From Hydnum rufescens UP504 (lineage: Eukaryota > Basidiomycota > Agaricomycetes > Cantharellales > Hydnaceae): 64,000 nucleotides of DNA. The stretch covers positions 81,879 to 145,878 of the forward strand of contig MU128919.1 in assembly GCA_014904985.1 (NCBI GenBank), written 5' to 3'. Of this stretch, positions 45,635 to 58,100 are shown in pieces (within the stretch, counting starts at the first letter, position 1; each line of letters begins with the position of its first letter). The notes under the pieces are model-generated. The model saw only the letters and a list, made by a program, of their open reading frames with translations. It was not told the origin of the DNA and searched no databases. Position numbers and translations under genes: made by a program.

Positions 45635-46188
45635 GGTTTGACCCGCTGGAATCTGCCACGCTCCTCATATCACGTGAGCCCCACGATAAGGAAGTCTCTC
45701 ATTTCTAACATAACCTCAAAGGAAGCACAGTCTCACCAACGTAGTCGTTAACTGGTGACTTTCAGTTGGAAGTGATGAACTGCCTGAAGAAAGTTCTCTT
45801 TGTCCGTTGAAGCCCTGCTAAAATAACGGCAAACGGAGTCATTGACATTGGCGCTCCAGCACTGTTGGGACCGGTATTCGGTGGATAAATCATCAGGGCA
45901 TGCGTAGAAGCCTTCCCGTTGTAAGGACACCAGATCAGAATCTGCTGCTGTAGCGGGTGAGATTCTTTTCCCCATTGCAATGGCTCAGTTCCTTGGCCAG
46001 AAATCGAAGCAGGCCAGGCTTCGCCAACTTTGGTCTCCATGACCAGTGTCACCAGCTGCAAATTCTAATGATGGCACGCAAAGACCGCATTCTTCTCACT
46101 TTTGGGACATCCTGACGAAGTCGCGTGCAAATTCATCACGTGAATGTTATGGAAAGTTTGGATCAGGAGCAACGGAAAGCGTTAGGGA
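45635..46188. other. Intergenic region between GPC1 and the RAD57-like gene
   Basis: A minus-strand frame at 45762-46061 (99 codons) and an overlapping one at 45748-45975 are present but match nothing known to me. The region separates two divergently transcribed genes and should contain both promoters. Confidence 0.35.
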
Positions 46189-47832
46189 ATGGCATGCTCT
46201 TCCTTTCCCCTTCCTTGTGAACGCCCACTTACACCAGTGCATTCCATTATAGCGGGCTTGCTCACGCCTCTAGATGTACTCGTGTTACCCCATCAGGAGC
46301 TCGCGCGAAAGTTGCATGTCGTAGACGCGCACCATATCATCGACGCGATCTCACGCGCCATAGCGCCTCAGCCCGTCATTATTGACAATTCATTTAAGGG
46401 TACTGCAGAATCTATAGCTACTGGAGACGACGCGTTTGATGCCCTTCTCGGCGGCGGAATCACGACGGGTGCGATTTGGGAGGTTGTGGGGGAGAGGTAA
46501 TGCGCCATTTTGACCAATGTTCGTGCTTTCCAAGAAACTAAAATGTCTGGAAAGTTCGTCTGGAAAGACACAATTAGCACTCCAATTATCTCTAATGGCT
46601 CTGTTATCCCCAATATCGGGAGATATTGAGCGCTCGACGTGCTACATTACATCAAGCGGGGAGCTACCCACCGAACGTCTTGTCCAAATATTCAAAAATC
46701 ATCCGAAACTCTCCCATGTCCCCCGCTCTCACGAACGTCTCATGCTGGACAATACCCAGCAGAGACAGATAACATCCCGTCACCAGCTTCTTCAGGCCCT
46801 CTCAGATGACTTGCCCAAACTCGCCGAACACAGGATTCTCCTTGGGATGCCTCTGAAATTGATCGTCATAGATGCCTTGACTCCCCTCGTCCAGCCCGAG
46901 GGTAAGGCCAATACCGCCAAACTAGCAGAACGCTCACAACACCTGGTCGAAATTAGCGGACTTCTTCGTTCCTTGGCATGGAAATATGACCTTGCCGTCC
47001 TTGTCCTCTAATCATGTCACTGATGTCTTTGACAACAATAATAACTCCAGCAGCCACGGCAGGAGGCATAACCAAATGGACTACAAGTGCCAAGCCAATT
47101 GGTTCGGCCGCACACCTCTCCATCTCTCTCGGGAAGGCGTCACAAACAGGAAAGAGGCAAGCTTGGGCCTCGTATGGGCGAACCAGCTGAACGCCCGAAT
47201 CATGTTGAGCCGGACATCACGAAAGAGACCCGTGCCAGACATCGAGTCCTGTTCAGGCCCATTGGGTAACCCCAACGTCGCCAAGCGACAGCGATTAAAT
47301 ACCCCAGCCCCACCTGAGACGAAATTCTCCGAATCTGAAAGTGCGACAATAATCACCAACCCCCACCTTCATCCACAACCAACCATTCGTCGTCATCAAC
47401 CCCTGTGCGGAAATTTTCCGTTTTATACTCGGCCTACGGCCCCCCAGGGACTCTTTCCTATGTCATCCTCGACTCTGGGGTTCACGCTCTCCAGGACGAC
47501 CCCTCACGGCTACCACCCCAACCCCCGCATATCCAGCCAAATACGAGACATTCCCGAGACCCATGATCGCCCAAGCGAATCCGCCAAACCGGTCAAGCAC
47601 GATTATCAAGGAGGAATTAACTGATGAGGAGTGGGCCTTGTATTTCCCTGAAGTGTTCCAGCCTGGTATTCATGGGGCAGCCGACGAATTGGATTGGGAC
47701 CTTGATTTTGACGAGGATGCGTTTGGCAGAGGTGCTGATCTCAAGTCTGAAATGGGTGATCCACCAGATCTGGGAAATAGAGGGGAAGAGTCTCTACAGG
47801 AGGGCCCACTCGAAAAGATGGGCACTCCTTGA
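46189..47832 (+). CDS. RAD57: RAD51 paralogue of the RAD57/XRCC3 type
   Basis: A RecA-fold recombination mediator. The N-terminal domain reads LLTPLDVLVLPHQELARKL and VDAHHIIDAISRAI. The linker is SIATGDDAFDALLGGGITTG, and Walker A is formed across an intron (donor near 46498) as GESSSGKTQLALQLSL. The core continues with CYITSSGELPTERLVQIF, HRILLGMPLKLIVIDALTPL (Walker B, IVIDAL) and GLLRSLAWKYDLAVLVL, then NHVTDVF (motif before the C-terminal strands). LGLVWANQLNARIMLSRTSR is the usual XRCC3/Rad57 C-terminal block. A serine/proline-rich tail ends with EELTDEEWALYFPEV and the stop at 47832. Two one-base shifts are visible: an extra T at about 47009, inside VLVL-NHV, and another near 47575. 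The start codon is uncertain, since 46189 is only the best in-frame ATG. Rad55-Rad57-like complexes stabilise Rad51 filaments. Confidence 0.8.
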
Positions 47833-48009
47833 AAAAGGATGCTGGCACACGCCCCTTCTCTCTCACCGATGACAGCTATATAGGGGACTCGCCATGAGCA
47901 TTGCATCTATGTAGACATCTAGATGTTCCGTATCATGTGAATAGAATAATGCACGATCTAGCAGGCAAACCAAACGGTGCGATGAACGCTTGCAGTGCAT
48001 GTCTGTCCG

Positions 48010-49190
48010 TCACACCCTCCACCGCTTCCTCTTCGTCCCGTTTATCGTTCTCTCGGACCTCTCGAAGTTGATCAGTCCACCCATACCAGTTTCTTCTAAT
48101 GTAGGGGGTGGCTTGCCGTCCTGCTGCAGTATCGTATATCCGTTCGGAAGCAGCATCGGCTCAGGCACTGTTTCCTCGGTCCCAGCTACGAGCGTGCGTA
48201 GGGATTCTTGGACAAGCATAGATGTTTGGAATTTCTCCTCGAGCGAGGCAAGCGTCCGCGTGAGTAGTGGCGGTGGCTATGAAAGCAAACGTCCATCGAA
48301 TATCAGATTTGGCCCTAGGAATGGGGGTAGAACATACCGCAGTTCGGAGGTACGTGTGCTTGGGGGGGAGGGAAGGCAAGTGCTTGGGAATATTAGAGAG
48401 AGTCTTGGGAAGTGCGGCGTCATTGAGCTTCTTGCCGGCCTTATTGGAGGATGAGCTGGATTTGGGGTTGCCGTTGTGGTTGGTACTATCCTCGTTGTTG
48501 GCGCTGTCGCCCGTTGTTTTCGTGTCTGCTTTCGCTTTGGATGGGCCCCCATTGATTATGGCTTTGGACGTCGACTTCGATTTCGTCTTGCTTGTGTCCG
48601 CTTCGCCTCCCTCGTCGTCTGAAGAGTCTGACGGCAGAAATGAGGGGGCGGGTAGAGGTGGGAGGGGCGGAACCAGCGTAGGCAATGCCGAGGCAGCTAT
48701 CATGGCGAAAAAAGTAAATCAGACCACCGCCAATCGATTTGGAGTTCAGCTTGTGGAGACTCGACCTCCTGTGCTACGCTTTTTGCGTGCAAGTCGCTTG
48801 AATTCCTTAATATCGACACCAGAATCAGTGCATGCTTGAAGCAGGTCTTGAGTGTTGGGGGCGGCGCGATTCGAAACGTAGGCATAATCGCGCGCCAAAC
48901 TATACATCTGCATAACGTCTGTCCAGCAACGCTTTGCATCAGTTTTGAGCCCACACAAGCAGATACTACGTACAAAGGAGCACATTGCGCTCCATCTCGT
49001 CTAAAACTGGCACACTTGCAGAAGTGAAGCCAGTGCTATAAAGTTGGGCGCTTATGAAGTGTCGCATCGCCCGATGGGCAATTTCTTCGGAGACGGGGGG
49101 TATTGGTGGAAGAATGGATCCCTGGGCCTTGGAGAGTTCCTTTTCTTTCCCCTTGTGGGAAGTAGGTACCCTTGAGGGATCGACCGACAT
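48010..49190 (-). CDS. TAF8: TFIID subunit TAF8
   Basis: The start at 49190 opens MSVDPSRVPTSHKGKEKE. The histone-fold (Bromo_TP) part is IAHRAMRHFISAQLYSTGFT, then VPVLDEMERNVLLY. An intron leads to VMQMYSLARDYAYVSNRAAP and TQDLLQACTDSGVDIKEFKR. The middle is a proline/serine/acidic linker (LPPLPAPSFLPSDSSDDEGG). The TAF8-specific motif is HLPSLPPKHTYLRTA, which binds TAF10 in known TFIID. After a final intron come LASLEEKFQTSMLVQESLRT and LVAGTEETVPEPMLLPNG, with the stop at 48010. All joins are in frame with GT-AG introns. TAF8 dimerises with TAF10 and helps TFIID assembly. Confidence 0.88.
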
Positions 49191-50955
49191 CCTTGGCGTT
49201 GAGTCCCGAGCGAAATCGCGGCGGTACCCGAGCCGAGCACTGCACCGGAGCCGCCGTATTCTCACATTTCGAACGGCTCGACGTACATCTGTCTCTCAAA
49301 CTTGGAAGTGCACTGGCAATCCAGAACTCGCGAAAATAACGGCTGTATCTTAGAGCTTTATGAAATACAATTAAAGCACAGAACTCTTCCATCTCACCGG
49401 TTCCGAGCGCACGTATCACGCTTCATTTTCATCCTGATCTATGGCTCTTGCCTCTTTGGAATCCAGTTGCGCAGTCACTCGTGCCTGGAGGTGGGTCTGT
49501 GATCCTGGGTGTTCAGTATGATACGCGAAAGCTAAATGAAATTCTGCCATGCCTTCAGTGGCTTGATACCGCCAGGATGTCGTAATGTCCCTGCAGAGAT
49601 ACCCGTCCTCTAGGGAAACGAGTAGTGAGACGAACCATATGGTCTTCTTTACCCCCTGCCAGTTCAAACTAGATCTCTATGCGAGCGAATGAGAGCTCGG
49701 AAATGTCCGCCAGGCTTCTGTGGCCACGCATTCCTGGAACCGAACAGCTTCCTCAACAGACGCTGTGTTCAAAACGATATGGTGGTCAAATCGGTTCCAA
49801 CTATTTCGACCGTGCTTTTGTGGCCCGAATACCTCATCAAGAGTAATGAATTGGCTGGGCGCGTCAGGCCACTGAACCCAAAACAGCCCCTTCCTCTCAT
49901 GGCCGCTATCAATTTCGTCCCTGAATTTTTTGCCTGTCTGTGCCATTTCTCCTATTGTCAAACCACATGTCCTTCAGATGACTGCGCCTCCGATTCAATT
50001 GCCTGGGGGTGGGGAAGCGACAAGCCCACTCACATGGAAGTGACACGGAAAATCAACGTAGGAGTACCTTAACGAGAACAGATTGTACATTTTATCGCTT
50101 AACGTATCGGACCCAATACTCCCCAGGTTTTGGGGTGCCTCAGACTCTTCCAAATCACCAGGCGGTGCCGTTCTCGGTTATCATCCGAATACAAATCAAA
50201 GAGGTTGAATTCAGTAGCTGGTTCAAAGACCCTCGTGGATTCACGAGAAGCGGTGTGAGGCGTTGAGAACATGCGATGGAATGCAACACGTTCATATCTC
50301 ATCCACCTGTTTCCTCGCAAGATCAAGTGTTGTAATCATCAGCGCATATAGCCCTTGGCATGACGCTTCCTGGACAAATTATTACGGAAAATGTATGTGC
50401 TGTGCTGGGCAAAGACCAACGTTTTTGACACTCCCCTCTGCCACGGGTCATCAAATTTCTAAAACTTGGGCTCAAAATTGCCCTTGATTGAAGTTTCAAT
50501 GTGTCATGCCCCCAACATGCGGCTCATGGCGGCGGCTGTGAAATTCTCAACTCAATCAACCTATGCCAGGCCCTTGGATCTCCCAGTAGGGAGTCCCAGG
50601 TATGGTAGGTACGAAATTTTAATGCACAGGACAACCTAGATACCTTATGTCAGAGCCCTTTAGCGGGACCAATGCATATATTGGGGGACCCAAATTGGGG
50701 TCTGACACTAATAGTTGAGGCTGGAGTGATAACATCGGTCAGACTTGGGGAGGGTGAATTTATATCCACTCATCTAACCATCTGAATGATGACACAGCTC
50801 CAGAATATCCATATGAGATACACTATGCTACAAGTTCAGAGGCAAAGGGTACCGAGGTTGGGAGGAGGAAATATCCAGGACACAAAGAAGGAAAGAATAC
50901 CCAAGTACAACCAGCAAGGAAGGGGGAGATGACATAATCAATTTAGGCCACAATT
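49191..50955. other. Unassigned stretch upstream of TAF8
   Basis: Minus-strand frames at 49416-49667, 49677-49961 (GLFWVQWPDAPSQFITLDEV) and 50099-50326 might be exons of one uncharacterised protein, but no domain is recognisable. 50480-50940 is non-coding, with short A/T-rich and G-rich patches and no clear repeat. Confidence 0.35.
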
Positions 50956-52259
50956 TTAAAATGCTCGTCGCGCATAATCATCCAGCAATTTCCGAACCTG
51001 CCCCACCTCGTGACCCTGGGTTCTCCAAACCGACCGCTCTGCCGGATCGCCTCCGCCGAATCCCAAGGCCAGAGCCCCCGCACCCCCCGGGACCGTCTCA
51101 TCCTTTTTTACATCAGTATCAACCCAAGCGCCACACGAGCAATGGATTTCTCGCAAGTTCGCAGGCGGCGGACACAGTGTATCCAGAACAGGCGGAAGTG
51201 TGTCGGCGTTCAGCCCTGACCCTGGAAGGATGATTAAAGGGCGGCCGCCCGACGCGGAAAGTATATTTGCGGTGCCTAGAAGACGCGAGAGGGTGGGAAT
51301 GGCTGAATCGGCCTTCGGGGCTTGTCCACTAAGAATCCAAGTGGAGTGTGGAGTTTTTTATGCATTCAAAGCATTGGAAAAACATGGTGGAGGGCGTACC
51401 TCGTAAGAATTCGCGTGATTCCTTGGATGCCATAAACATCTCGTAAGGCTGGAAGCAAGTCTCGGCACATGGTCGCGGCTTGGTGCTGTAGTTGGAATCT
51501 GTTTGGACCGCTTACCTTGATCAGGATCGGACGTGACATCGAACGCACGATGGAACGTTACTGTGCATCAAGGCACTCGAGGGAATCAGATTTTATTGAA
51601 GCGCCAGACATTTATCGAGTACCTGCACGAGGAAACGCCTTCTGTGTGAGTCTATTCATCAAGAAAGACACGTGCAACAAGACATGAGGTAAGACCCATG
51701 GACGACAGCATAGAAGAAAGATCATGAGATCACCTTGTGGTAACTTCCACATCGATCTGGTGGTGCTCAGTGAGGGCCCCAATGACAAACCCATCTACCA
51801 TAGGTTTCAGATGTTCAATATCCAAAAGCATGACGCTAACTTCTTCAGGGGTGTAAACAAATCTTCCGATCCGTGGCCTGATCAATACCTGCGATGAGGC
51901 AAGTAAGATTCTTCGTTCAATACACACCGCAGAAAACGAACATGTATCGGAATTGTTGCATATTTGTGTCTGATCGAATGCACGAGTCCCACAGAGGGAG
52001 TAACACCCCCACCTGACATTAGGGAACCACATATCTGACACTAAATCACCACCTGTAGTCTAGCATAGGAATACATCACCGGCTCACTTCCAGCCTGTCT
52101 GCCCCATTTGATACGGCGCTTAATGGGGATTGGGATGAGTGCGGGCATACGTGGGAAATGGGACGTTGAGGGGCCGTACCTTATAGCAGATTCAAGGGAA
52201 TCTACACAAATTTCTAATGTTATCTGATAACTCGTTCCTTGGCTCGCAAACGACAACAT
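50956..52259 (-). CDS. CUTC: CutC-like copper homeostasis protein
   Basis: A TIM-barrel protein of the CutC family. The start at 52259 reads MLSFASQGTSYQITLEICVD, then DSLESAIR. Exons then give NGADRLE (the conserved GADRLEL block) spliced to CGSLMSGGGVTPSVGLVHSI with RHKYATIPIH. VLIRPRIGRFVYTPEEVSVM (CutC: MIRPR.GDF.Y...E) and LLDIEHLKPM, DGFVIGALTEHHQIDVE follow. The VTFHRAFDVTSDP segment precedes ALRDVYGIQGITRILTS. Then come SGQAPKADSAIPTLSRLLG, GRPLIILPGSGLNADTLPPV (the glycine-rich loop) and LREIHCSCGAWVDT near the C-terminus. The stop is at 50956. Every intron uses GT-AG and keeps frame. The family was named for copper tolerance in E. coli; its biochemical activity is still unclear. Confidence 0.88.
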
Positions 52260-53101
52260 CTGTCATCTGTGAATCGGCAAGTGCCGGATTTGAATTGGAT
52301 TCATTTTACACTGTCAAATAGAGCATTTCTCTTCAACCAAGAGCAATTGCAGGCGTGTGTCCTGCGGCTACAAGCGGGAAGAAGTCTTTTTTTAGGTTTA
52401 TATGGCGGCCAGATTTTAAAACTTACACATGATGTGACGTTTCTAGAATGACATATTCGAAATCAAGTGCCTTGCCTTGATCAGGGATGGCGAAAGTTGG
52501 GAGTCTCCTTTCTATATGCCTGTGGATTTCTTTCTCTTATTCAGGGCTGCTGCACCTGCCAGTCCACTCTTAGCGCCGTCTACATGAGTCACCCGACACA
52601 GTCGTGAATACACGTAGGCAGGCCATATCCTAAGGCACCCCGGGTGGTCTACGGATGACCTCCCCGAATGAAAACTACGCGACAGCCGCACACAGAAGAT
52701 AGATTCAATCCCATGAGGCACGAGTTTGAAAAGTAGCCGAATTCGCGATTCTGCCCCCAGGGCATGGAGAGGCGGTCTTAGGGGCCAGCGTCGGCCCCGT
52801 CAAGGCTTGACGAAGGAATTTTTGTAATCCAATCCCGGAGAGTGTGCAACAAATTCCCCTTTACATGCCGATAGCAAATAGGACGAGTATAGCATCGTCC
52901 TGAATGTCACCGGATCAGGAAGCCAAGTCAAATTCCAGCCAGTCTTTGATTTCAGCACTGTGAGAAGCAGGCAGGCAAGGTAGCTTCCTAGGGATATTAA
53001 ATTCAAAACAGAGGCGCACAAGTCAAGGGATAGTACGGAGCCGGGATCGTAGGACCGACGCCGCCCACCAAAGCAGCATACCCAAAAAAGAAGGCTGCGG
53101 T
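52260..53101. other. Gap between CutC and GPN3 with one unassigned minus-strand ORF
   Basis: A minus-strand frame, 52800-53105, encodes a hydrophobic peptide (LCASVLNLISLGSYLACLLL) that overlaps the last bases of GPN3 and is probably a shadow of its 3' UTR. A second frame lies at 52512-52721. Neither matches a family I know. Confidence 0.35.
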
Positions 53102-54418
53102 TCATTCTATATCTGGGAAATCACCCTCATCCATGTCCTTTGGCTAATCGAAATTTCTGGATTCAGTGGGAGAGGCCCACGACTATGGAAAATGGCCGAA
53201 CTCACCTCCCGTGGTTCTTCATCTTCTCCATATTGTATGGTGTAATCTACGTGGCTGATGATGGTCTCCAGAGACTTTGTGGACGTCAGGTCAAGCGGAA
53301 GGAAGGATACGAGAGGATGATCCTCGATCTATCGAATTCAAGTATCGTGAATGGCTAGCAATGAAGCCCAGAAAGGACCAAGGTTGTTGCATACAAGTTG
53401 GGCTATGGCTTGATTGAGGGCGTGAAATCGCGGGTTGGATTTTTCTCCGCCGGATGGTTCAGAAGCCAGAAGCATCATAGGATCTGGATCGAGGAATCTA
53501 TGTAAATCGCGCGAAAACGTTATGAGGATATCCAAAAAAAAATTGTGATTCCCAGGGAAGACATCAAACCTGGCGATGTCTCGTCTCCCGCGTGGCCCAT
53601 TCCGTGCACCAGCTCCATCTGGATCGTCGTCGTTCTTCGTTGGTGTGACAAGATCCATTTTACTGAGGACGTTGATCCAAGGAATTTCAAAATTCACCAT
53701 CGCGGACATGGCAGACATGACACCACTAGAAAAGAAAAAAATCAATCACATTTCCGGAAACTGCATTTCATCACGAACCTAAAGTACTTGTACCGATCTT
53801 CCATAAACTGGGACTCTACGAGGTACAGGGCGCACGTGCGTATCCCAGATTGTGCAAGGTGCGACATGAGTGCGGGGAGAAGTGGATGATGTGTATAGAG
53901 CTCAATTTGGCCTGAGTTCAATAAGAGTTACTTGGGATGCAGAGATTCAACGGCCACGATGGTGATACGCGCTTACCAGGGCAATCAATCAACAAATAGT
54001 TGTTCTCGAATTCACCGAGTTCTTCGTCCAGCCAGTCCATGTTCTGCAGCAAGTACCTGAGCTATTGGGCTTCAGTTGCGGGGGGGCGCCAGATAAATTG
54101 AGGGCATCACGTCACTCAAAACAATACACCAGTCCACCATTAGGTCCATAACCCAATTCACTCATGACATCGTCCAAGCTAATTAGGTCACGAATATCGA
54201 TGGACGGCTCGTACTCGAACGATGTTGAGTCTGCAGCTGGATCTAGATTAACCAAATGACATGTTCGATGTTGCGCTTCTAAATTCGTCAACATAGAGGT
54301 GCAAAAAGTTGATTTTCCAGACCCCGCTGGGCCTAAGACATGGGTGTAGGCTTTTAGTGGAATACAGTCTGCCAGCGCTACTGGGGTACCAACCGCACAC
54401 TAGCACCGCGTACCGCAT
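53102..54418 (-). CDS. GPN3: GPN-loop GTPase 3
   Basis: The start at 54418 (MRYAVLVCG) is spliced within the P-loop to [20 protein letters not shown], then [20 protein letters not shown] and [20 protein letters not shown] (the GPN motif, switch region). [20 protein letters not shown] gives the G3 motif, followed by [19 protein letters not shown]. Next are [20 protein letters not shown] and [10 protein letters not shown] (the SKMD guanine motif). After [14 protein letters not shown] an intron leads to [20 protein letters not shown] and [18 protein letters not shown], and a last exon gives [15 protein letters not shown] at 53102. GPN3 with GPN1/GPN2 assists RNA polymerase II assembly and nuclear import. 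All family motifs are intact. The start codon is 99 bp from the divergent PYM start. Confidence 0.93.
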
Positions 54419-54517
54419 GAAGATTGTTGGATGCAATGGAGAACTTCGGGCATAGCCGACAATACAACATTCACTCAACGCCCGACGCCCCCATACCCCC
54501 ATATCTGCTGACTTACA

Positions 54518-55144
54518 ATGCCGACACTCCCTCCGATCGACCCGGAACGAACTGCGTCCGGAATTGCCGTGGATCCGAAAACCCTCGAGCGCGTCGTTCC
54601 TCAAACTAAAAGGCCAGATGGCAGGCGAGTCTTACCTTCTCGATGTCCATGACAACACGATCTGAAGACACTCGATCCTCCGATTTCTGATGTGGTCTTA
54701 CATAGTGTACGGAAAGAATTAAAGATACGCCCGGGGTTCACTCCCCAAGAGGATGTCAACCGATTTCGAGGCAAACGACAAGCAATGGCAGATGCTATGA
54801 AACTACCTCCCGGTCACATCGTCGGGTGGATACCGCCATCGACAGAATCCGTTTCAAAATCGAAATCGACATCCATCATATCCAATTCCAACACTCCTTT
54901 GACGAAAGCTGCTTTGAAGAATGCGAAACGCAGGCCAAGCGTAAGGAGGCGGCCAAGACCGATGCAGCGGCCGGGGCTCCAGAGAACTGGGATGACGAAG
55001 AGGAGGAGGATCCATCGATCGCCACTGGAAGTACGAATTCTAGGGAGGACTCTACTCGAGACGGGAGCTAAACGTGAAGGCAAAGAGGAAGAGGTAGAGG
55101 CAGAGGCGTTGGTAGAGAAGCTGGATGACCTAGCCCTGTCATAA
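54518..55144 (+). CDS. PYM/WIBG-like Mago-binding protein (exon-junction-complex disassembly factor)
   Basis: Exon 1, 54518-54624, encodes MPTLPPIDPERTASGIAVDP and KTLERVVPQTKRPDGS. The intron (54625-54705) starts GCGAGT and ends TAG, so it is a GC-AG intron of 81 nt. Exon 2 begins VRKELKIRPGFTPQEDV, completing the Mago-binding domain (ER.VP...RPDG..RKE.RVRPG), then LPPGHIVGWIPPS. A basic stretch (KNAKR...KRKEAAKTDAAAG) and an acidic patch (WDDEEEEDP) follow, with the tail VEKLDDLALS ending at 55144. A one-base loss near 54930 and a compensating one near 55060 put the middle part in another frame. PYM binds Mago-Y14 and the small ribosomal subunit and removes the EJC during translation. Confidence 0.85.
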
Positions 55145-58100
55145 GGACGCTCAATATTTGGGGATCGCCTACACACCGCGCTCTTCATTGTATGATTAGA
55201 ACCATAATGGAGACCAAGTCGGAACGAAATAGATATGGCGATGCCTCCCGAGATTTCAACGTCCCACAAGGGTCTTCCGGTGGTTACAAATCTCTCTACC
55301 GGTTAGCACTTTATTCTGCGGAGTCTCCAAACGTGGCGCTTCTATTGCTAATCACAGGCTTCCTCGAAACTTGATCTCATAGGGTGAGAGAATCGAAGCT
55401 GGAGCGTGACCACTGGATGAGTGGGGCAGAAAGGGGCAATCCAGTGTAGGTCGCTTCGACAACGGCCACACGTACTAATACCTGTTCAGAGATTGACGTA
55501 CACAGCGCCACATAATGCCCCAGCGTGTCGTCTGCCCACGGTGGTGCACGGCCATACAGGCCAACCGAGGAATTACCAGGCGGAGGGGGGGAGCCATCCG
55601 GAATGTGGGATGAGAATAATTTTACAGCCCCGCAGCCAGTCACGCGGAAACCGAGGTGGATATAATCGTTGAGTAGCCTGAGTCACCTGTTTCTGGGAGT
55701 GCTTGAAAAGGCATCAATCACGTACACAGAAACCAAAAGGAATAAGTGCCCAGCAAATACGCCTTACCAAACTTTGCTTGAAACGGTCATGGAGATCTGG
55801 AGATAAGTCAGGGAAGGAAGCGTGGCCGTCCGAGAAAAGCGAGGCATTCCGTTATGAAAACAGCGGAACTGAGCGTAGCCAGATCTAATCCTTTTCAAAT
55901 ATCAAGGGACAGGGTAGAAGCGGCTGGGACCCGATCACGCTCATACCTGATGACATGGGACATGTCTCCGAAGCCAGGGTTCCGATTTGGGGGGCAAGTG
56001 GCCCTAGTCATTATTGACCAATATCAGCAGAGGTCCTTCCAATTGCGCTAAATCACAAGCGTAGGAAATGTCAATGCCCTTCGTTCGGATTGTGTGATGT
56101 GAGGAGGAAGACGAGAACATGAGTTTTGTCAAGCAATCCCAATGCTTTCTTCAGGAAATGCAAGTCGCCTACTGTTCGTACGAGGCAATCTGCAAGATAA
56201 CCCCTCCCTATTCAATATTTACCGTTGTTACCAAATGTTAGATGCATTTGACCAAAGCCGAGTAGAAGAACGGAGGTCGGATCCCCAGCAAGGGCACGCT
56301 ATATGGGATACTCAATGGCTCGAGGGAATATTGAAGAACTCCTTACCTTGGGCCTCATCCCCCAAATGGACATAGCCTAAATGTAGGATATATCCCCAGA
56401 TCCTCCTCGGGTCAGCAAAATGGGAACCAATTCAGGAACAAAATTGGAATCACAGCTCTATGTCGAAACGTGGGCCAGTTCCGGGGATGCCCGAACCCAT
56501 GCAATCCCAACTGCACTGAGGGTCCCTTGGGGTGGATGTCGGGTACTGCCTCATACGTACTTGGACCACCATTCAGGTCCATAGGAGAAATTCAGAGATG
56601 TTGGGGTGTTGCCGTGGGTACGCACGAATTTACCCACGCAGAGCGCACAAAAAAAGCAGTTGCTTGGAGCCGCCAAAAAGACGTGTGACCAGTGGGGAAA
56701 TACTGGATTAGGTGTCGGAACCGACTAGACAGAATTAAGCAATAAATATCACATAGCGGCACTGAATTGATGTTGTTTCAGACCCGAGTAAGGTCCCTGT
56801 CACCCTCATATCCAGAATAGTTCGCTGGGCCGAAGAGCATATATGTGAGAACAGAGATTGGCATCACAAGGTTTATGGTTCCCCCATACATTTTAATCGC
56901 ATTACAGCGTCAACGTCCTTGAAGGGCGCTCGATGGGGACAAGACGTTAACATCATCAGCAGACGTAGATATTAGGGTTTATAGTAAACCTTACAATATA
57001 ATATCAATCCACCAAGAACGAAGAACTTCATTCACATCAGGACTAGTTCCCAACACCACTCCTGAGGATCAATCATATTTATTGGAATATTAAGCTAATG
57101 ATGACATCGGCGGATAAAATCGGTCAAGACGTGTGGGTGTCGTGGCGGAATTGTGCCTTACACTCGTGATTGCGGCTGGACGAATGCCCTTGTCGAAGCT
57201 CGCGAATGGATCCACCCGACAGCATCAGAATGCAGGATAGAAAGAAGTGAGGATATACGGGTATGTAGACCTGAAAAGCATATGCAAATTCTTGTACTGC
57301 ATGCCAGAGAATCTTCGGATGCCAACAAGTGCTAATTTTGAGTGTCAGATGCATATTTGCCTCGAAGGCTACGACCCTGAATGATGGTCGAGGCCGAGGT
57401 CCCCGTGCTAAATTCTGTTGTGCCGCCGCAGGAGCACTGATCGTGGAGAGATGCCGACAGTGAAGCGAAAAGTGGCTGAACCGGCATCCTCCGGATTTGT
57501 CCCCGGTCCCTAGATTCACCTCCCATGGCTCTTTCTGTCATGCTATATGGCTCAGCCATTCGGTACAGGAAATTTCAGGGCTATGTGCTCTAAATTTTCT
57601 GGCTGCTCTTGGCTGCTCCACGGCTTTATACTGTGATTTCGCATATTCGGCTCCCCACTCGCGTCCGGAGTACGGACTTACCTCCTTGGGCCTGGATTAC
57701 GCACTTGGCGACTTTTCCGGCTCGTGGCTGGACACCCTCCCGGTGCGGAGTCAACAAAATATAAACTCGTTTCCCCTGTATCCTTGCCAATTCCACTTCC
57801 CATTATGTGTATGTGGTGTACTGCAAGTTGAGCCTTGCGCCTATACCACACCGTGCAACGCGAGTCCTAATATCCTTGAACAGCTCGCAATCTTCAGCGT
57901 CCGGAGCTGGATTGGCGACGGTTCTATCCATTATACGACGACAGAGATGCCTGCTTATTCCAAGCAACCCCCTTCCCTGGCGTAGCAGACCCGCCCCTTT
58001 CCTTCGTTCACAGCGTAACTACGCAGGCATATGATGGAAAGGAGCGCGTAATCCCATTGTGAGTGTGCTTGGTTCCAACTGATCCCGCAGTATTCTACCA

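Noticed and set aside
48267..48839. A 190-codon plus-strand ORF
   Set aside because: It is antisense to the acidic and proline-rich linker of TAF8. The minus strand has the conserved histone fold and the PPKHTYLRT motif.
52800..53105. A hydrophobic minus-strand ORF that might be a membrane protein
   Set aside because: It starts inside the GPN3 stop region, has no homology I know, and most likely reflects the 3' UTR.
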